Shown: one piece after another, positions 1 through 11,850 of the stretch
Position numbering within the stretch: position 1 is the stretch's first letter
Layout of the letters: every line of letters begins with the position of its first letter
NCBI GenBank assembly: GCA_033807695.1
Contig: CM066305.1
Span: 4,278,001-4,342,000 of the forward strand
Origin: Daedaleopsis sinensis
Taxonomy: Eukaryota; Basidiomycota; Agaricomycetes; Polyporales; Polyporaceae
Reading direction: 5' to 3'
DNA: 64,000 nt
The notes under the pieces: model-generated
Seen by the model: the letters and a program-made list of their open reading frames with translations, nothing else
What the model was told of the DNA's origin: nothing
Database searches by the model: none
Program-made: the position numbers and the translations under genes

Positions 1-3000
1 GATAACCCGGAGCACGGCTTAAACTTTGGGGGTGCTGCGCCACATCGAGCTTCGTGGTCGAGGTTGGTTGAGAGATCGCTGCCAAACGGCGGGTGCGGTC
101 GTCGTGGTGAGGACGTGCGTGAGCAAGTGGAGCCGCGAGCGCCGCGCGGGCCGTCGGGGAGATCGAGATCTGCGCGTGTTATGGACAGTTGTGGCGAGAT
201 GGCGGTGCTGTGATACTGTACTCCAAGTTCGGCATTCTGCGGTGATTTGGACAGAGAGGTGACTGTCGCTTGTAAGTCAGGGTCGCTAGTTGCGCTCGAG
301 TGTAGACAAACCACTGTAGCTATCACTTAGGTTGATTCGATCCAGGCGAGGTCCTTGAAGTTGCCGATTTGGAGGACAACGACGGCGGACAAGCTTCCCG
401 AGTGCGAGGCCCGCAGAATGACGACTGGGCTCTTAACGTCGACGTCGGATGCTTGGATAATTTTACGTCTCAGAGACAAGCCTAAGAACAAGGGAGTGAA
501 TTTCAATCCAGAACTTCACGCGAGAATACAAGGAGCAGCACAGGCGCCGGCCATTATCCACATCGGGTGCTGGGCAGACCCAGTACTCACCGAAACTTAC
601 GTTCTACTCCGTACCCGGAGCCTACAGCTTGCGACGGCCGAGCAGAACAGTGTGGACAACGACAGTCGGACATTGCCAGGCCGTATGTGCATGTAGATAT
701 CCTGAGACGGCGACACGGCTGCGGTACGGTCAAATGTATCGACGACGTGATTGACCTCGACCAATACTTAACCGTAGAGCGATACGAGTCAACCAAGCAA
801 GCAATCACCACCGGGACGTGCCAGCTACCGACAGTAACACCGTGACGGTGGGGCTACGGTGTTCGTCGATGCCGTCCACCGCTGACAGACTGGACCGTCA
901 CGGTAGTGAGCTGAGCAGCGGCAGTCGGCGGTAGACAGATGAGCGTTGAACGTGCAAACACCCATAGCGGACAGCACGCCCGAGAGCCCGAGGAGCCGAG
1001 AGCACGAGAGCACGAGAGACTGAGAGCTTGCCAAAGAAGCGGATGACCGAGGGCCAATGCGGGCCACCGCCACGCGCAGGCAGCACGCCGCAGCGCGGGC
1101 ACGGGCACGGGCACTCGCAGCAATAGCACTCGCACGCCGCAGCCTTGAGGCTCGTGTGCGCCCCGGCCGTCCCTCACGCGCACCGGCGGGAGGCTCAGGC
1201 TCGATCTCGATCTCGATAGCACCGTGACTATAGTAGGTACTGCAGCCTGCAGCCTGGTTGGCAAGTGCTTCCTGGGCGCTGGAGCGCTGAGTCAAGCCTG
1301 AGCCTGAGCCTCCGACCTCGCGAGTCGCGCGGGGAGGGACCCGCCCGCCTAAAGGCCGACCCCCCGCTTGGTTCTTGGTTCTTGGTTCTTGGACTTGCCG
1401 ATGGCCGAGGCGTGTCGGGCGCAGAAGAAGGCCCGTGGCGAGGGTGGTCCAGTGCACAGAATTGAGAGAAGGCCCGCGGTGCTCGCCAGAGTACAAACGG
1501 TGAACGCGCGGTGGCGGTCGCTGTTGCTGTCGTCGTGCCAAGGGTCCTGTGCAGTGCCAGAGATAACGCACCTGTTTTCGTTCCGGGGGCGAAGTCGCGG
1601 CTGAGGTGGGGGTAGCGGGTGGCTGGTGGCCGGTAGGAAGCACAATTCCTGAGCGCGGGCGCAGCGCTCGAGCTTGAAGTACCGGGTACCATGACGCATG
1701 TACGTACTACACATACAGGTGTGGGTGGGGCCGATTCGGACCCGGCCGTCGGGGCCTTTCAGAACCAGAACCAGCGGGCCGCAGACGGCCAGACACCAGA
1801 AGCTGATGGCGCACGCGCACGGCGGCCGACGCGGGGAGTGGGAGCGCACGAGCGTGCGTGCGAGTCTCGAGAAGGGGCGGGCCCGGGGAGGGAGGGAGGG
1901 AACGCGCAATTTGGGAGCGGCGGCGGACAGCGCACAAAGGGACGGCCGGGAATCGCAGGACTCGGAGGACCTTCAATCAGAACGGGAGATGGGATCATGA
2001 TTGCGATCTGGGAGGGGCGTGCCGACGGGTTGCTCGGCATTGGCAGTGCGCACGCCGCTGGTGCCAGGTGGGGCGGGACAGTGGCCCCGGGGACGGGTGA
2101 GAACGAGTGCAGGTGCATTGGCGAGAACCCGACCGAGCCCGGGCTGAGAAGGGAGTTCGGGGGCGCGCTGGGCGTGCGTGGGCTTGATTACGATGTTGTT
2201 TGCGCGTGCTGGCGTCGTTCTCAAGCTCAAGATCAGCTTGCGTCCGTGAGAGGGTGCTTGTCGATCCACGGCTGCTGTACCAAAAGAAATTCCTTTTTGA
2301 CTGGGCCAGGGGAGTGCGCAAGAGGTCCGAGCGTCGGCGAGGGATAGCCGGTAGAGACTAGTGGCGGGCTGAGCGGGCGACCGAGCACGTTCAAAGCGAG
2401 CCAGATGAACAGCATGTAACAGCACCTCCATCGGTATCACAAATCGTACACAGTACAAGGACATCGCCGCCACACGCAGACGGCGAGCGATGCGAGTCCA
2501 CCTCGGCTGCCGCTGCACCGGGTGCCCATTAAGCGAGCTTCCCGCGAGACTCGGCGTCGCCTCGGGCCTCGTGGTCCGTGTGTAAGTGTCCTGTGTGTAC
2601 CCGATCGAAGAAGGCGTCCTCGCGTGGGTGGTGGTGGCCATACATACAGTGCGCGATACAAATGATCGTGTTGTCGACGACGAGAGTCCTTCCTCGTCCT
2701 GGACCCTCAGATCTCAGAATCAGAGGATCAAGTTGCTGGACGTCGACCGCCGCGGTCGAGTAAGTCTCTGGGCCCCGAGTCATTCGTCCGTGGCTTGCGG
2801 TCTGTATCCTGGTGCCAGTCGCCATGGATGTGCATATGTGCGTGTGTGCGTGTGTGAGCGCGGCAGCGCCAGACGGCCGCTGGCAGCGCAGAGAAGGACG
2901 AAGAGCAGTAGGGGCCGCGACGTCGACGCGGAGACAAGCAAGTGTCAAGCCGCGGGGTCAAGTCCAGTCCCAGGACCAGGAGCACTCCGGCGCAAGGCAC

Positions 3001-3766
3001 ACGGTGCGGCGTGCGGCGTACGCCTCCTTGACATCAACGTCGAAGCCCGCGCGTATCTGCCGGCGGACTCCCGCTCCCATCCGCAAGCCCCAGAGCCGCC
3101 GGGCGGGCGGGCGGTGACTGCGAGTTGCTTCACGAATATGCGCGCTGTGCATCGGCGGCCCTGGCCCTGCCGCCCTGCCGCGCTCCCACTGCATCTCTGT
3201 CACTGTGTCAGTGGTCACCGTCAGAGGCCCGGGACTGAGGCCTGAGGATGCAGCACCGCAGGCGGGTGGCACCGACGATCGCCCCAGACAGGCACGAGGT
3301 CGCGAGGTCGTGAGGTCGTGAGCAGCTGCAGCTGCGCGCACTGCGGCGGCGGCGCAGTCGGGCGGTCGTGTAGGGGGTGCGGCGTGCCCGGTCGAGCTGC
3401 GTCGTCGTCGTGAGCTGGGAAGAGTCGGACTGGTGCGGGGGCCGAGCCTGGACGTGCGTCTGTGTGTGTCCTTGTATTTGACCGCCGCCCGCCGCCGTTG
3501 ACCGTCGATCATAGACCGTCGGGGGAAAGATGTCCGGCAATCCCAATCACAATCCGGGGCTCCTTCAAGTGCCAGCGCTGGGTGGAGTACCCCGGGCTGC
3601 AGAGCGGGCGAGAGGCTGCGGGGCGCCATGTCGGACAGCGGACAGCGGGGAATAGAGAGCGGAGAGCGGAGAGCGGATGCCGCGCCAGGGACTTCGGACG
3701 AGCGGCGTGGGGCGTGGGGCGTGGGGCGGGCGTGGGGCGGGGCGGGCGGAAGAGGGCCTTCTAACG

Positions 3767-3790
3767 GCACGCACGCACGCACGCACGCAA
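3767..3790. repeat. GCAC microsatellite
   Basis: About six consecutive copies of the tetranucleotide GCAC/ACGC. It sits in G-rich low-complexity DNA with no gene around it. Confidence 0.85.
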
Positions 3791-3871
3791 GCTCAGCGCG
3801 CCTTGAAGGCGTGGTGTGGCGTGGCGTGCGCCGGGACGGGACGGGCGGACGGGATAGGTGGGATGGATAGC

Positions 3872-3923
3872 CCAGGATTGGATTGGCTGGGATCGGACAG
3901 GATTGGATTGGCTGGGATTGGAT
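3872..3923. repeat. GGATTGGATTGGCTGGGAT short tandem repeat
   Basis: Two diverged copies of a roughly 29-bp unit built from GGATTGG and CTGGGAT words, next to GGGAC/GGGAT-rich DNA. No coding role is visible. Confidence 0.7.
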
Positions 3924-4350
3924 GACGGGGGAGGGGGATGAGGAGGTGAGGAGATGAGGGGGATCAGGGTCCGGGGTGGCAGCTACGGTTTCGGCTTCGT
4001 GCGGCGCATGCGCTGCCGCAGCGGCGGAGTGCGTGCGTGCGGTCGTGCGGTCCATGGGAAGTGCACGACGCGTGCGGCCGTCGGCGTCACCGCATTCACT
4101 AGCTACGGCCGCGGCACTTGCACTTGGCACTGTGTGCATATCAGGAAGCAGGATTTGAGTTGGGATTGACACACCGTTCCTGGCCGCACGGACGCGGACG
4201 CGGACTCGGGGTCGGACGCGGGACGGGCGCACGGGGAGCGTGACGTGCGAAGATGGGCTTTCCCCGTCGGAGGCGTCCGAGCTTCGAGGTGCGCGCTGGG
4301 TGCGTTTGTCGCCGCGCGACGATCTGTTCATGCGCGCTACGTTTGTCAGT

Positions 4351-4382
4351 ACAGACAGACAGACAAACAGACGGACGGACAT
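4351..4382. repeat. ACAG/ACGG microsatellite
   Basis: A run of ACAG tetranucleotides grading into ACAA and ACGG variants. It is a simple repeat within the gene-free G-rich region. Confidence 0.8.
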
Positions 4383-7300
4383 GCACTGCTTTCATGCTGA
4401 CCTGCAGCTGGCGTGGCGGGTGCCTGTTCGCGCTCGTCTGCACGTCATCGCAACTTGCAAGGACGGACCCGTAGATTCATACGGATACTAGTACTGATAC
4501 AGATATAGTCCTCTGCACGGATCTATATCGTGACTTACATGGACGCCGCGCCCCGCCGGCGATGCCCATCTCGGGCGAGGGCGTCGAGCTCTGGGATCTG
4601 ATGCATGATGGGGCAGCCTCGAAGCGAAGTCCACACTGACACAGGGCCGCCATGGGTCCGAAAGAAGCTCGGGGAGAGCGCGGGAGCCAAGCGGAACGGC
4701 GGCCGCTGCTCGAGTTCCCAGCGACGTTGATCACCAGTTGGACTAAGGGAAGAAGCCCGGAGTCGGGTGTCGAGCGCGAGAGCCGCACGTCGCGCCTGCG
4801 CCTTCTGACCGGTCGGTGTCGATGAGCAGATCCCTAGGCCTCAGGCCTCAGGAGGTACGAGTAGTCCGCCCTAGTCCGCCTCGTTGTTGCCGCGTTGTGA
4901 TGGACGCGGGCGGGCTCGCGGCACATGCACATGCTTGCTCAGCTCGCCATGGCCAGAGACACCGGTGGATTCCTCATTCTGGGCTCCTCAGGCCTCAGCG
5001 CGCCAGGCGCAGCGCAGCTTAGCTGAGGCATAAGAGGGCATAACGGTGATCCTGGCGCACGAGCACTGCTTGGCGCCAGGCGCGCTCAGGCGCGATGAAC
5101 TTGAAGACGGAGACGGGGACGGGCACCGGGCACGGGGACGGAAGCAAATCGCGCGCGACGCGACGGGGGCCTGGAGCTGGTGCGGGCGGTGCGGACGGAA
5201 AGGGAGTTCGGGCCCTGGGCTGCCCTGGGAGGATGGGAGGATGGGACCGGCGCAGCGGGCGTGATGCTGTCCGCCCCCCGCCGCCGATGCCCCAGCGCCG
5301 CAGCGCGTGCACACATGGGCCGCTGTGATCGTCATCGCGAATCCGAACCCGAATCCGAATCGTGATGCCAGTGGGCCCGCGGGGCGCGCGACTCGGCGTT
5401 TCGGCGCGCGACCTCATCTGCGTGCGCGCGCGCGAAGACTCGCCGGGGTGCGAAAGGGCGCGAAGTGCCGACTGCTACAATCTTCAGCGCGCAGGCTCGT
5501 CTTCGCAAGTGGGTGGCGTCAGCGTCGGCCATCGGGCAACTCGGGGATAGGAACTGGAGTCGGGCTGGTCCTCAGGCTGAAACGGTGGAGTCCGACGCGG
5601 AAACACGGAGTGCGTAAGTATGTCGTCTGCAGCGACGCACTGGAACATGAAGAAAGTACAAGGGAATCACTCACCGCGAATCGCGCCCTCGGCGCAAGCC
5701 AGGCCTGCTGCAGAGCTCCATACATAAATACCGCGAACGGTCAACGGCTCACCATAAGTACTGCGCCAACCGCGCCTCCGCCTCCGCCTCCGTGCGGCGT
5801 GCCTCCGACCGATCCCGCCGCGCCGCCGCGCCAGCCGGTGGGTATCGAACGTCAACGCCAACGTCACCCGGGCGGCCCGCCGGTGGCGCAACCGAGACCG
5901 CTCTGCGCGTCGGCGGCGGCTGCGGCGAGGCGAGGCGGTGGGCACGCCGCACGGCGGTGTCAGTTACGGTGTCCGTCCGTGTCCGTGTCAGGAACCGCGC
6001 GGCGTGGGCTGCTCGGAACAGGCCGACTGGGACCGTCGTCGGGCGACGGGCGATGGGTGCCGCCGACGCCGCTGCCGCTGCCGGAGGGACGATCAGGCGC
6101 AGGCGCAGGCGCAGGCTAAGGCGGCCGGGGCGGTCTTTCCATTAGAAGACACGTGGGCGGGGTGGCGCCCGCAGCCGAGCATCGTGGGCGCGGGAGGGCG
6201 GCATGTGTCATCGTCCGGGCGAGCCGCGAGTCGCGACAGCGGCCACCGACGTCGACTCGGTGACAGTCTGTAGCTACAGAGGTCACAAGAGACTAGTACT
6301 CCTGGCCAGTCTCCGAGCTCCGAGCTCCGTCTCCGAGCTCCAAAGCCCGTCTCGGACGATGCGATGGACGGGCGCGGGCGGCGAGCGGCGAGCGCGGGCG
6401 CACATCAGCGGAAATAGACAGCGCGAGACGGAGACGGTGCGCGTCGGACTGTGGACGTGGGTGATGGCAGATGGCGACGCCTCGAGCCTCGAGGGCGCGA
6501 AGCGGCGAGGAGCCAGGGGGGGGGGACCCGGGACACCCCCGCGCCCTTGTCTGTTGCCTGTACTTGCCGTTACGTATAGGCGGACACGGACACCCACCGC
6601 CCGGGCGCGCGTGCCGGGTCCGGGACCGAGGTGCGCGCGCGCGCGCGATGGCGGCCCGCTGCCTGTACAGAACTGTTATGCGGGGCGGCCGATGCGCTGC
6701 TGCGTGCATCGGGCCTGCGATCGACGGCTCCGGGCTGTTGGCTGCAGGATGTTGGATGTTGGGTACCGGGTTCTGCAGCTGGCCTGTAGCAGGGAACAGC
6801 GTACGGAACGGCGACGGCGACGGATGCGGACTGCGGCTGCACCACGCCCCACGCCCCACGCACCAACATCGAGGGTGGAGGGTGGAGGGTGGCCCATACT
6901 TATCGGATGCCTGGCAGTGGCAGATCGCGGTGCTGTGCGCGGGCGGCGCGCGTGCGCGCGCGTGCGTGTGGATGTGGGAACGGGAATGGGAACGGCCGAC
7001 AAAGACCCGCGCCCGCAGCCGCAGCCCGCTCTCGCGCCACGCCCTCCTGGGGGAGTCGTCGGAGTCGCACCCGCATGTAGATTGGGATTGGGCGCGGCAC
7101 CTGGGTGGACGAGGGCACACGGCTCGGGGCGGGCGCACCGCCGGGCGCACGGGAGGTCATCTGAGGCCTGCGGGCGAGCCTCAGCCTGCGGGCTGGGCAG
7201 TGGGTGAGAAGAACTTCAACTCGGGAGGGAAGGGAGGGGGTGATGCGCGAAGGGAGGCGAGGGGAATCGGGATAGTACCTGACGGACGTGAACCCGGTGC

Positions 7301-9157
7301 CGTATCGAGGCGGGGCTTGGGACGCGGGAACGTCGAGGCTGGCGGCAGGCGGCAGGCGGCAGGCGGCAACAGCAGGTCACGGATACGGACACGGACACGG
7401 AGGTCGCGCACATGTACACCAGATGTACACGCTCGGTCGGACTTGGGCCTGGGAGTCGGACTCGGAGATCTGGATTCTGCCACTGGTGACTGGATGGATG
7501 GGCGGCAGATGAGACGGCTCGGCAGCAGAACAGGGAACTGGCACTGGCAGGCCGCCGCGGCGCTGCGCTCTCGCCGGGAGCCTGCCTGGGGCGCTGTTCC
7601 TGTTCGCCCGTGACGGTGACGTGAGGGCGAACCTGGGTCCTGGAGCGGGAGACGGGAGACGGGCGGGATGCTGGCAGCGCCGGTGCTCGTGCTCGTGCTG
7701 GTCGTAGTCCTGTTGGGATTCGGAAACGCATTAGCGGACGATAGTGGCCGTATCGGGAGCGCGAGTCTGACGAACGTGGTGGCGAGACGGACGAGAGGGC
7801 GTAGGCCGAGGAGATGGCGGTACGGGGCCCGGGGGCTGCTGCGGGGCTGGAGAGGGCCGCGCGGAGGCCATGAGGCGGGGTGCAAGATGGGACGGAGGAC
7901 GATCAAGGACTCAGACGAAGGCAGCTAGGACAGCTGCGGCGACCGCGGACTCGGAGGTGGCCATGGGCACTGGAGGACCTGGACAGGACAGGGGGACGGC
8001 TGGGCGCCATGCGGAGGACCGACGGGAGGGCTAGGGGGGTGGTTAGCGCACGGCGGACGGGCAGGGGAGATCTGGGATTGAATGGGACAGACGCACGCGA
8101 CGGAGTGGGAGGCCCGGGACGGGTCGGAGCGTCGTGGGCGAGAAGACGAGAAGGCGGGTGGGGAGGCGCGGTGGGGGCTAGGAGGACGAGCGCAGGCGGC
8201 AGGTGACTAGCGGCATGGCGGACGGGAGGCTCGGACTGGGGCAAGTGCGGCAGTGGGCACGGTCGAGCGTCGGACTACCGTAGACTGCACCCGGGGCGGT
8301 CGGAATGGATGAGAGAGTTCGGGCGTGGTTCGGGGCAGGCGTGAGGCGGGAGCGTGGACGGGGACAGGCAGAGCAGGTGGGCGTCGGATTCGAAGCTGAG
8401 CGGGGGAAGGCCAAGTGAGAGGAGCCGGGACCGGATGTGCGTGGCTGCGAGCTGGCTGCGAGCTGGCTGCGAGCACATCAGACGGGCGCAGAGAATTCTG
8501 GGCGAGTGGGAGTTGGTGCTCGCGCGCGACTGCCCCGCGTGCACGGAGCAGCCCCGCGTGCACGGAGCAGGATTGGCAGCAGCTCGCGCGGAATGGGCCG
8601 CACATGTGCGCCTCAGATGGGCCACCACCGACCCCGTCTTCGACTTCTCGCTGAGAAAGAGCGTCCTGCCCGCATCCTCGTGTACCGAAGCGCTGCAGCT
8701 GGGCGGCGCCACCCTCAGCCCTCTTCCAGCGAGCGAGCAGAAGTGAGCGAGCAGAGACGGGGGCGCGGGCAGCAGCGAGCGGGCGGCGGCGGGAACTCAC
8801 TCGCTACCTCCCGCGAACGGTGCTGGCCGAGATGGGCGATCTCGGTGGCGAGGCGGGCGGGGCGGGATGGGAGTGGCCGGGGGCCAGAGCGCGGGGGCGT
8901 GGCTGGAAAAGGGCAAGGACTCGGAAATGCGAACCGACCGGAAAAGGCAAGGGGTGATGGAGAGCGTGGCGCATGAGGACGAGGCGATATCAACCTTTCC
9001 TCCGTCCCTCAAATATGGACCCGCCCCGCCCCCCGCCCTCCTTTCACCTCTCGCCCCGCCCACTTCCCCCTCGTCGCCACCACCGTCCTCCCGCCCCCCC
9101 TCGTCCCCCCGCCCGTCCCCCAAGGCTGCCCGCCCGCTAGCCCCGACGTTCCCGCCC

Positions 9158-11850
9158 ATGTCCTCGTCCCCGCAACCCCCGCCGCCCGCCACAGTCGCCG
9201 CCAGGAACGACCCCGCCCCGCAGACCAACGGCGCCAGCTCCCCTCCAGCCTCCGGCTCTCCCGCACAGCTCGCGACCCTCCTCGCAAAGTCTCTCGAGGA
9301 GACAGATGCCCTCAAGTCCGAGCTCGCGACCATCAGACGACGCGCAGACAAGGCGGAACGTCTCCTCGCCGCCTTCCAGTCGTCCGCTCAGTCACCCACC
9401 AACGGATCCCCGCCAGGCTCCTCCCAGGGCGCGCCCGCGAAACCACCACCTCTCTCCGACGCCGCGCGCAAGGCGATCACCGACGCCGAGAACCGCGCAG
9501 AACGCGCAGAGCAGGCCCGCGACGAGCTCGAGGCCCGCATCCGCATGATCCAGGAGCGCTGGTCCGAGGTCGAGCACTACCTCGTCCAGACCGAGGTGCG
9601 CACCGCCGACGTCCGCAACCACTTTGCCCGCACCGTCGTCGACAGCGGCGGCCAGCTCATCCCCGTCTCCTCCATCCCCACCCAAAACACCGTCTATCTC
9701 CCTTCCATCCTCCATCCATCGCTCCCGCTCCCCACCCGCTCTCATGGCTCCAGCCGCAGCTCTCACAGACTGAACCTCTCCTCCCAACCCTTCCCCTCCG
9801 TCGCGCTACCCCCACCACCCAGTGCAAGCTCGAGCCGTGTCCGTCCGCGCGCAGGGAGCATGGACGCAGGCTACGGCAACGCCCTGTCAGGCCCTGGCGC
9901 TCCGCCCCCCGCCAAGAGGCCCCGCAGCGACCGCGACGACGACCGCAGCCGCGGCCGTCGATACAGCGTTTCGGTGAGTCTGCTTCCCGCTATCTGCTGC
10001 AGCGTGCCGTGCTCACGCGCCCCCCAGCCCTCCAACTCCCCGCATCCCGCATACCTCTCCAACGGTCACGCCGCAGACCACGCGCCGCAGCACCCCGCGC
10101 ACCCTGCAGGCCCCGTGCAGGCCCTCCACCCCCACGCGCACTACCAGAGCTACCCCCGTTCACGCGACGACCCGCGGTACGCGTACGCAGAACACGCCCG
10201 CTCGCGCCACCGCGCACGCTCGACCTCGCGCGGCCGCTCGTCGCACAGCCGCTCGCGCTCGCGGGCGAGCTCGATGAGCCTCGACGAGATGCTGCTCGCC
10301 GCCACCGCGACCCCGGCCGACGACCGCGCGGGCCCCGACGACCACGCGCGCGCGCTCCCCCAGTCGCAGCACCTCCACCCGTCCTCGCGCCACCGCTCGC
10401 CCTCCCCAGGGCGCGGCGAGTACCCCCCACAGATGTCCGTGCACGCGCGCGCACGCGCCTCGTCCTCCGTCCAGATGCACCCGAGTGCGCACGCCGCGGG
10501 GGCGCTCTCGTCTCCCCCAGGGCCGCTGCCCGCCCCGGGCCAGGTGCAGACGTACCAGACGCACATCTTCGCGCCGCCCGTGACGGGGGCCCCCGTGAAG
10601 AAGTCGAAGCTGAGCTCCGCGTCGCTCGGCGCGAACGGCAGCGTCCTCACACTGGGTAAGCCCGTCCTGCTCTTTCTGCGTTGTGCCCCCCGATGTCATA
10701 CCTCCCCGTTGTCGTGCAGGTCCGACTGGGAGCGTCATCTCGGGCCCGTCGGCGCTCGGCGGCGGCGGCTTCCCGCCGATGAACCCGCAGGGCCAACGTA
10801 TCTGCCGCCAGTGCGGCCAGGCCGGGCGGTACAAGGAGGGCAAGTGTGTCGAAAAGTGGGGGCCCGGCCCCGAAGGCCCCGGCACCGTCTGCGACAGGTG
10901 CGTCCCCTCTCATTTTCATCCGCTACCCGACTCTGATTCTGACGGCGAACGAACCGTGCAGGTGCCGCAAGAAAATGAAGCGCGTCGAGCGCCGCGGGAC
11001 ACTCGACAGCCAGAACCTCGCCGCGCAGATGCACCACGCGCCCGCGGCGATCCACCCGTCCGGCGCACCGCAGGCCGCCCCCGGCTCCTTCGCCAACGGC
11101 CGCCACAGCGGCTCGGGCTCGCAGGGCTCGGACCGCTCCGTCCACCGTTCCGACACCGTCCTCGTGCACCACTCGCAGTCCCAGTCGCAGGGGCAGTCGC
11201 AGGGACACGCACGCCTCGGGCCCGGGGGCACGCAGATCCTCTCAAGCGTGCACGCGTACGAGCGCGAGCGCGACCCGCGCGCGGCGTACCACGACAGCGC
11301 GTACCCGCATTCACGCGCGTCGCAGCGCGGGCCGACACCCCCCGGGATCGCCACGCTCCCGCACGACCATGACGACGGGTACGACTCCCGCGACCGCGAC
11401 CGTGAGCGGCGGCGCGCGAAGCCCGTGAACGGCCATGGGCACGGGCATGGGAGCGGGGCGAGCGGGAGCGGGAGCAGCCGGTCTGCGACGCGCTCGCCGC
11501 CCACGCACGCCCCTGCGAAGCACGCGCATGCGGGCAGGGGCTCGCCGCGCGGGTCGGACGGGAAGCGCAAGTCGTCGGAGCTGATGGACGTCGATGCGGA
11601 TGGGGAGGAGGTGGATGCGGACGCGGACGCCGAGGCGGACGACGCTGATGCCGATGCGGACGCGGATGCTGATATGGATGCTGAGAACGAGGGCGAGGGG
11701 GAGGGTGAGGGGGAAGGGGAAGGGGAAGGGGAGGGGGACGAGGAGGGGGCGGGCGAGGGCGACGCGGACGCGGAGCTGCTCGAGGCTGTCGACGCGGCCG
11801 AGGCGAACCACGCGACGGACGAGGAGTGGCTGAAGAAGGAGGAGGCGTGA
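9158..11850 (+). CDS. GATA-like zinc-finger transcription regulator
   Basis: Four exons: 9158-9973, 10028-10655, 10720-10897 and 10962-11850, giving 836 residues. Splice phases agree at every junction. The N-terminal part has heptad-like, charged helices (about residues 35-75 and 95-160) that look like coiled coil. A long Ser/Pro/Arg-rich disordered region follows. At about residues 509-544 lies a C-x2-C-x25-C-x2-C finger (CRQC ... CDRC) with a basic tail (RKKMKRVERRG), a GATA-type layout with a longer loop than the canonical 17-18 residues. The tail holds alternating Asp-Ala and Gly-Glu runs (about 85 residues), a possible activation or histone-like acidic segment. The ATG at 9158 is preferred because the upstream in-frame ATG at 8867 adds only low-complexity sequence. 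The first intron is 54 nt with no stop, so its retention would add 18 residues. A nuclear DNA-binding role is inferred from the finger. Target genes are unknown. Confidence 0.8.

Larger units (their letters stand above)
1..8850. other. G-rich low-complexity region without supportable genes
   Basis: The stretch is very GC-rich, with a visible excess of G on the + strand and many short iterated motifs (cggg, cggac, gcgag, gagcgg). Long open frames exist on both strands. They translate into Arg/Pro/Ala-rich low-complexity text, overlap each other in several frames, and show no recognisable domain or conserved splice pattern. That is expected by chance in DNA this rich in GC, so none is annotated. 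The region lies upstream of the GATA-like gene and could contain its distal regulatory DNA or a non-coding transcript, but the sequence gives no direct sign of either. Confidence 0.55.

Noticed and set aside
1349..2641. Several overlapping 180-270-codon frames on both strands
   Set aside because: Same reasons; composition follows the local G-rich repeats and no splice-consistent extension exists.
2958..4382. 474-codon minus-strand open frame
   Set aside because: Pro/Arg/Ser low-complexity, overlaps equally long frames on the other strand, lies in very GC-rich DNA where stops are rare, no domain.
5307..7906. Open frames of 240-380 codons on both strands
   Set aside because: Arg/Ala/Gly-rich shadows of repetitive GC-rich DNA without recognisable protein features.
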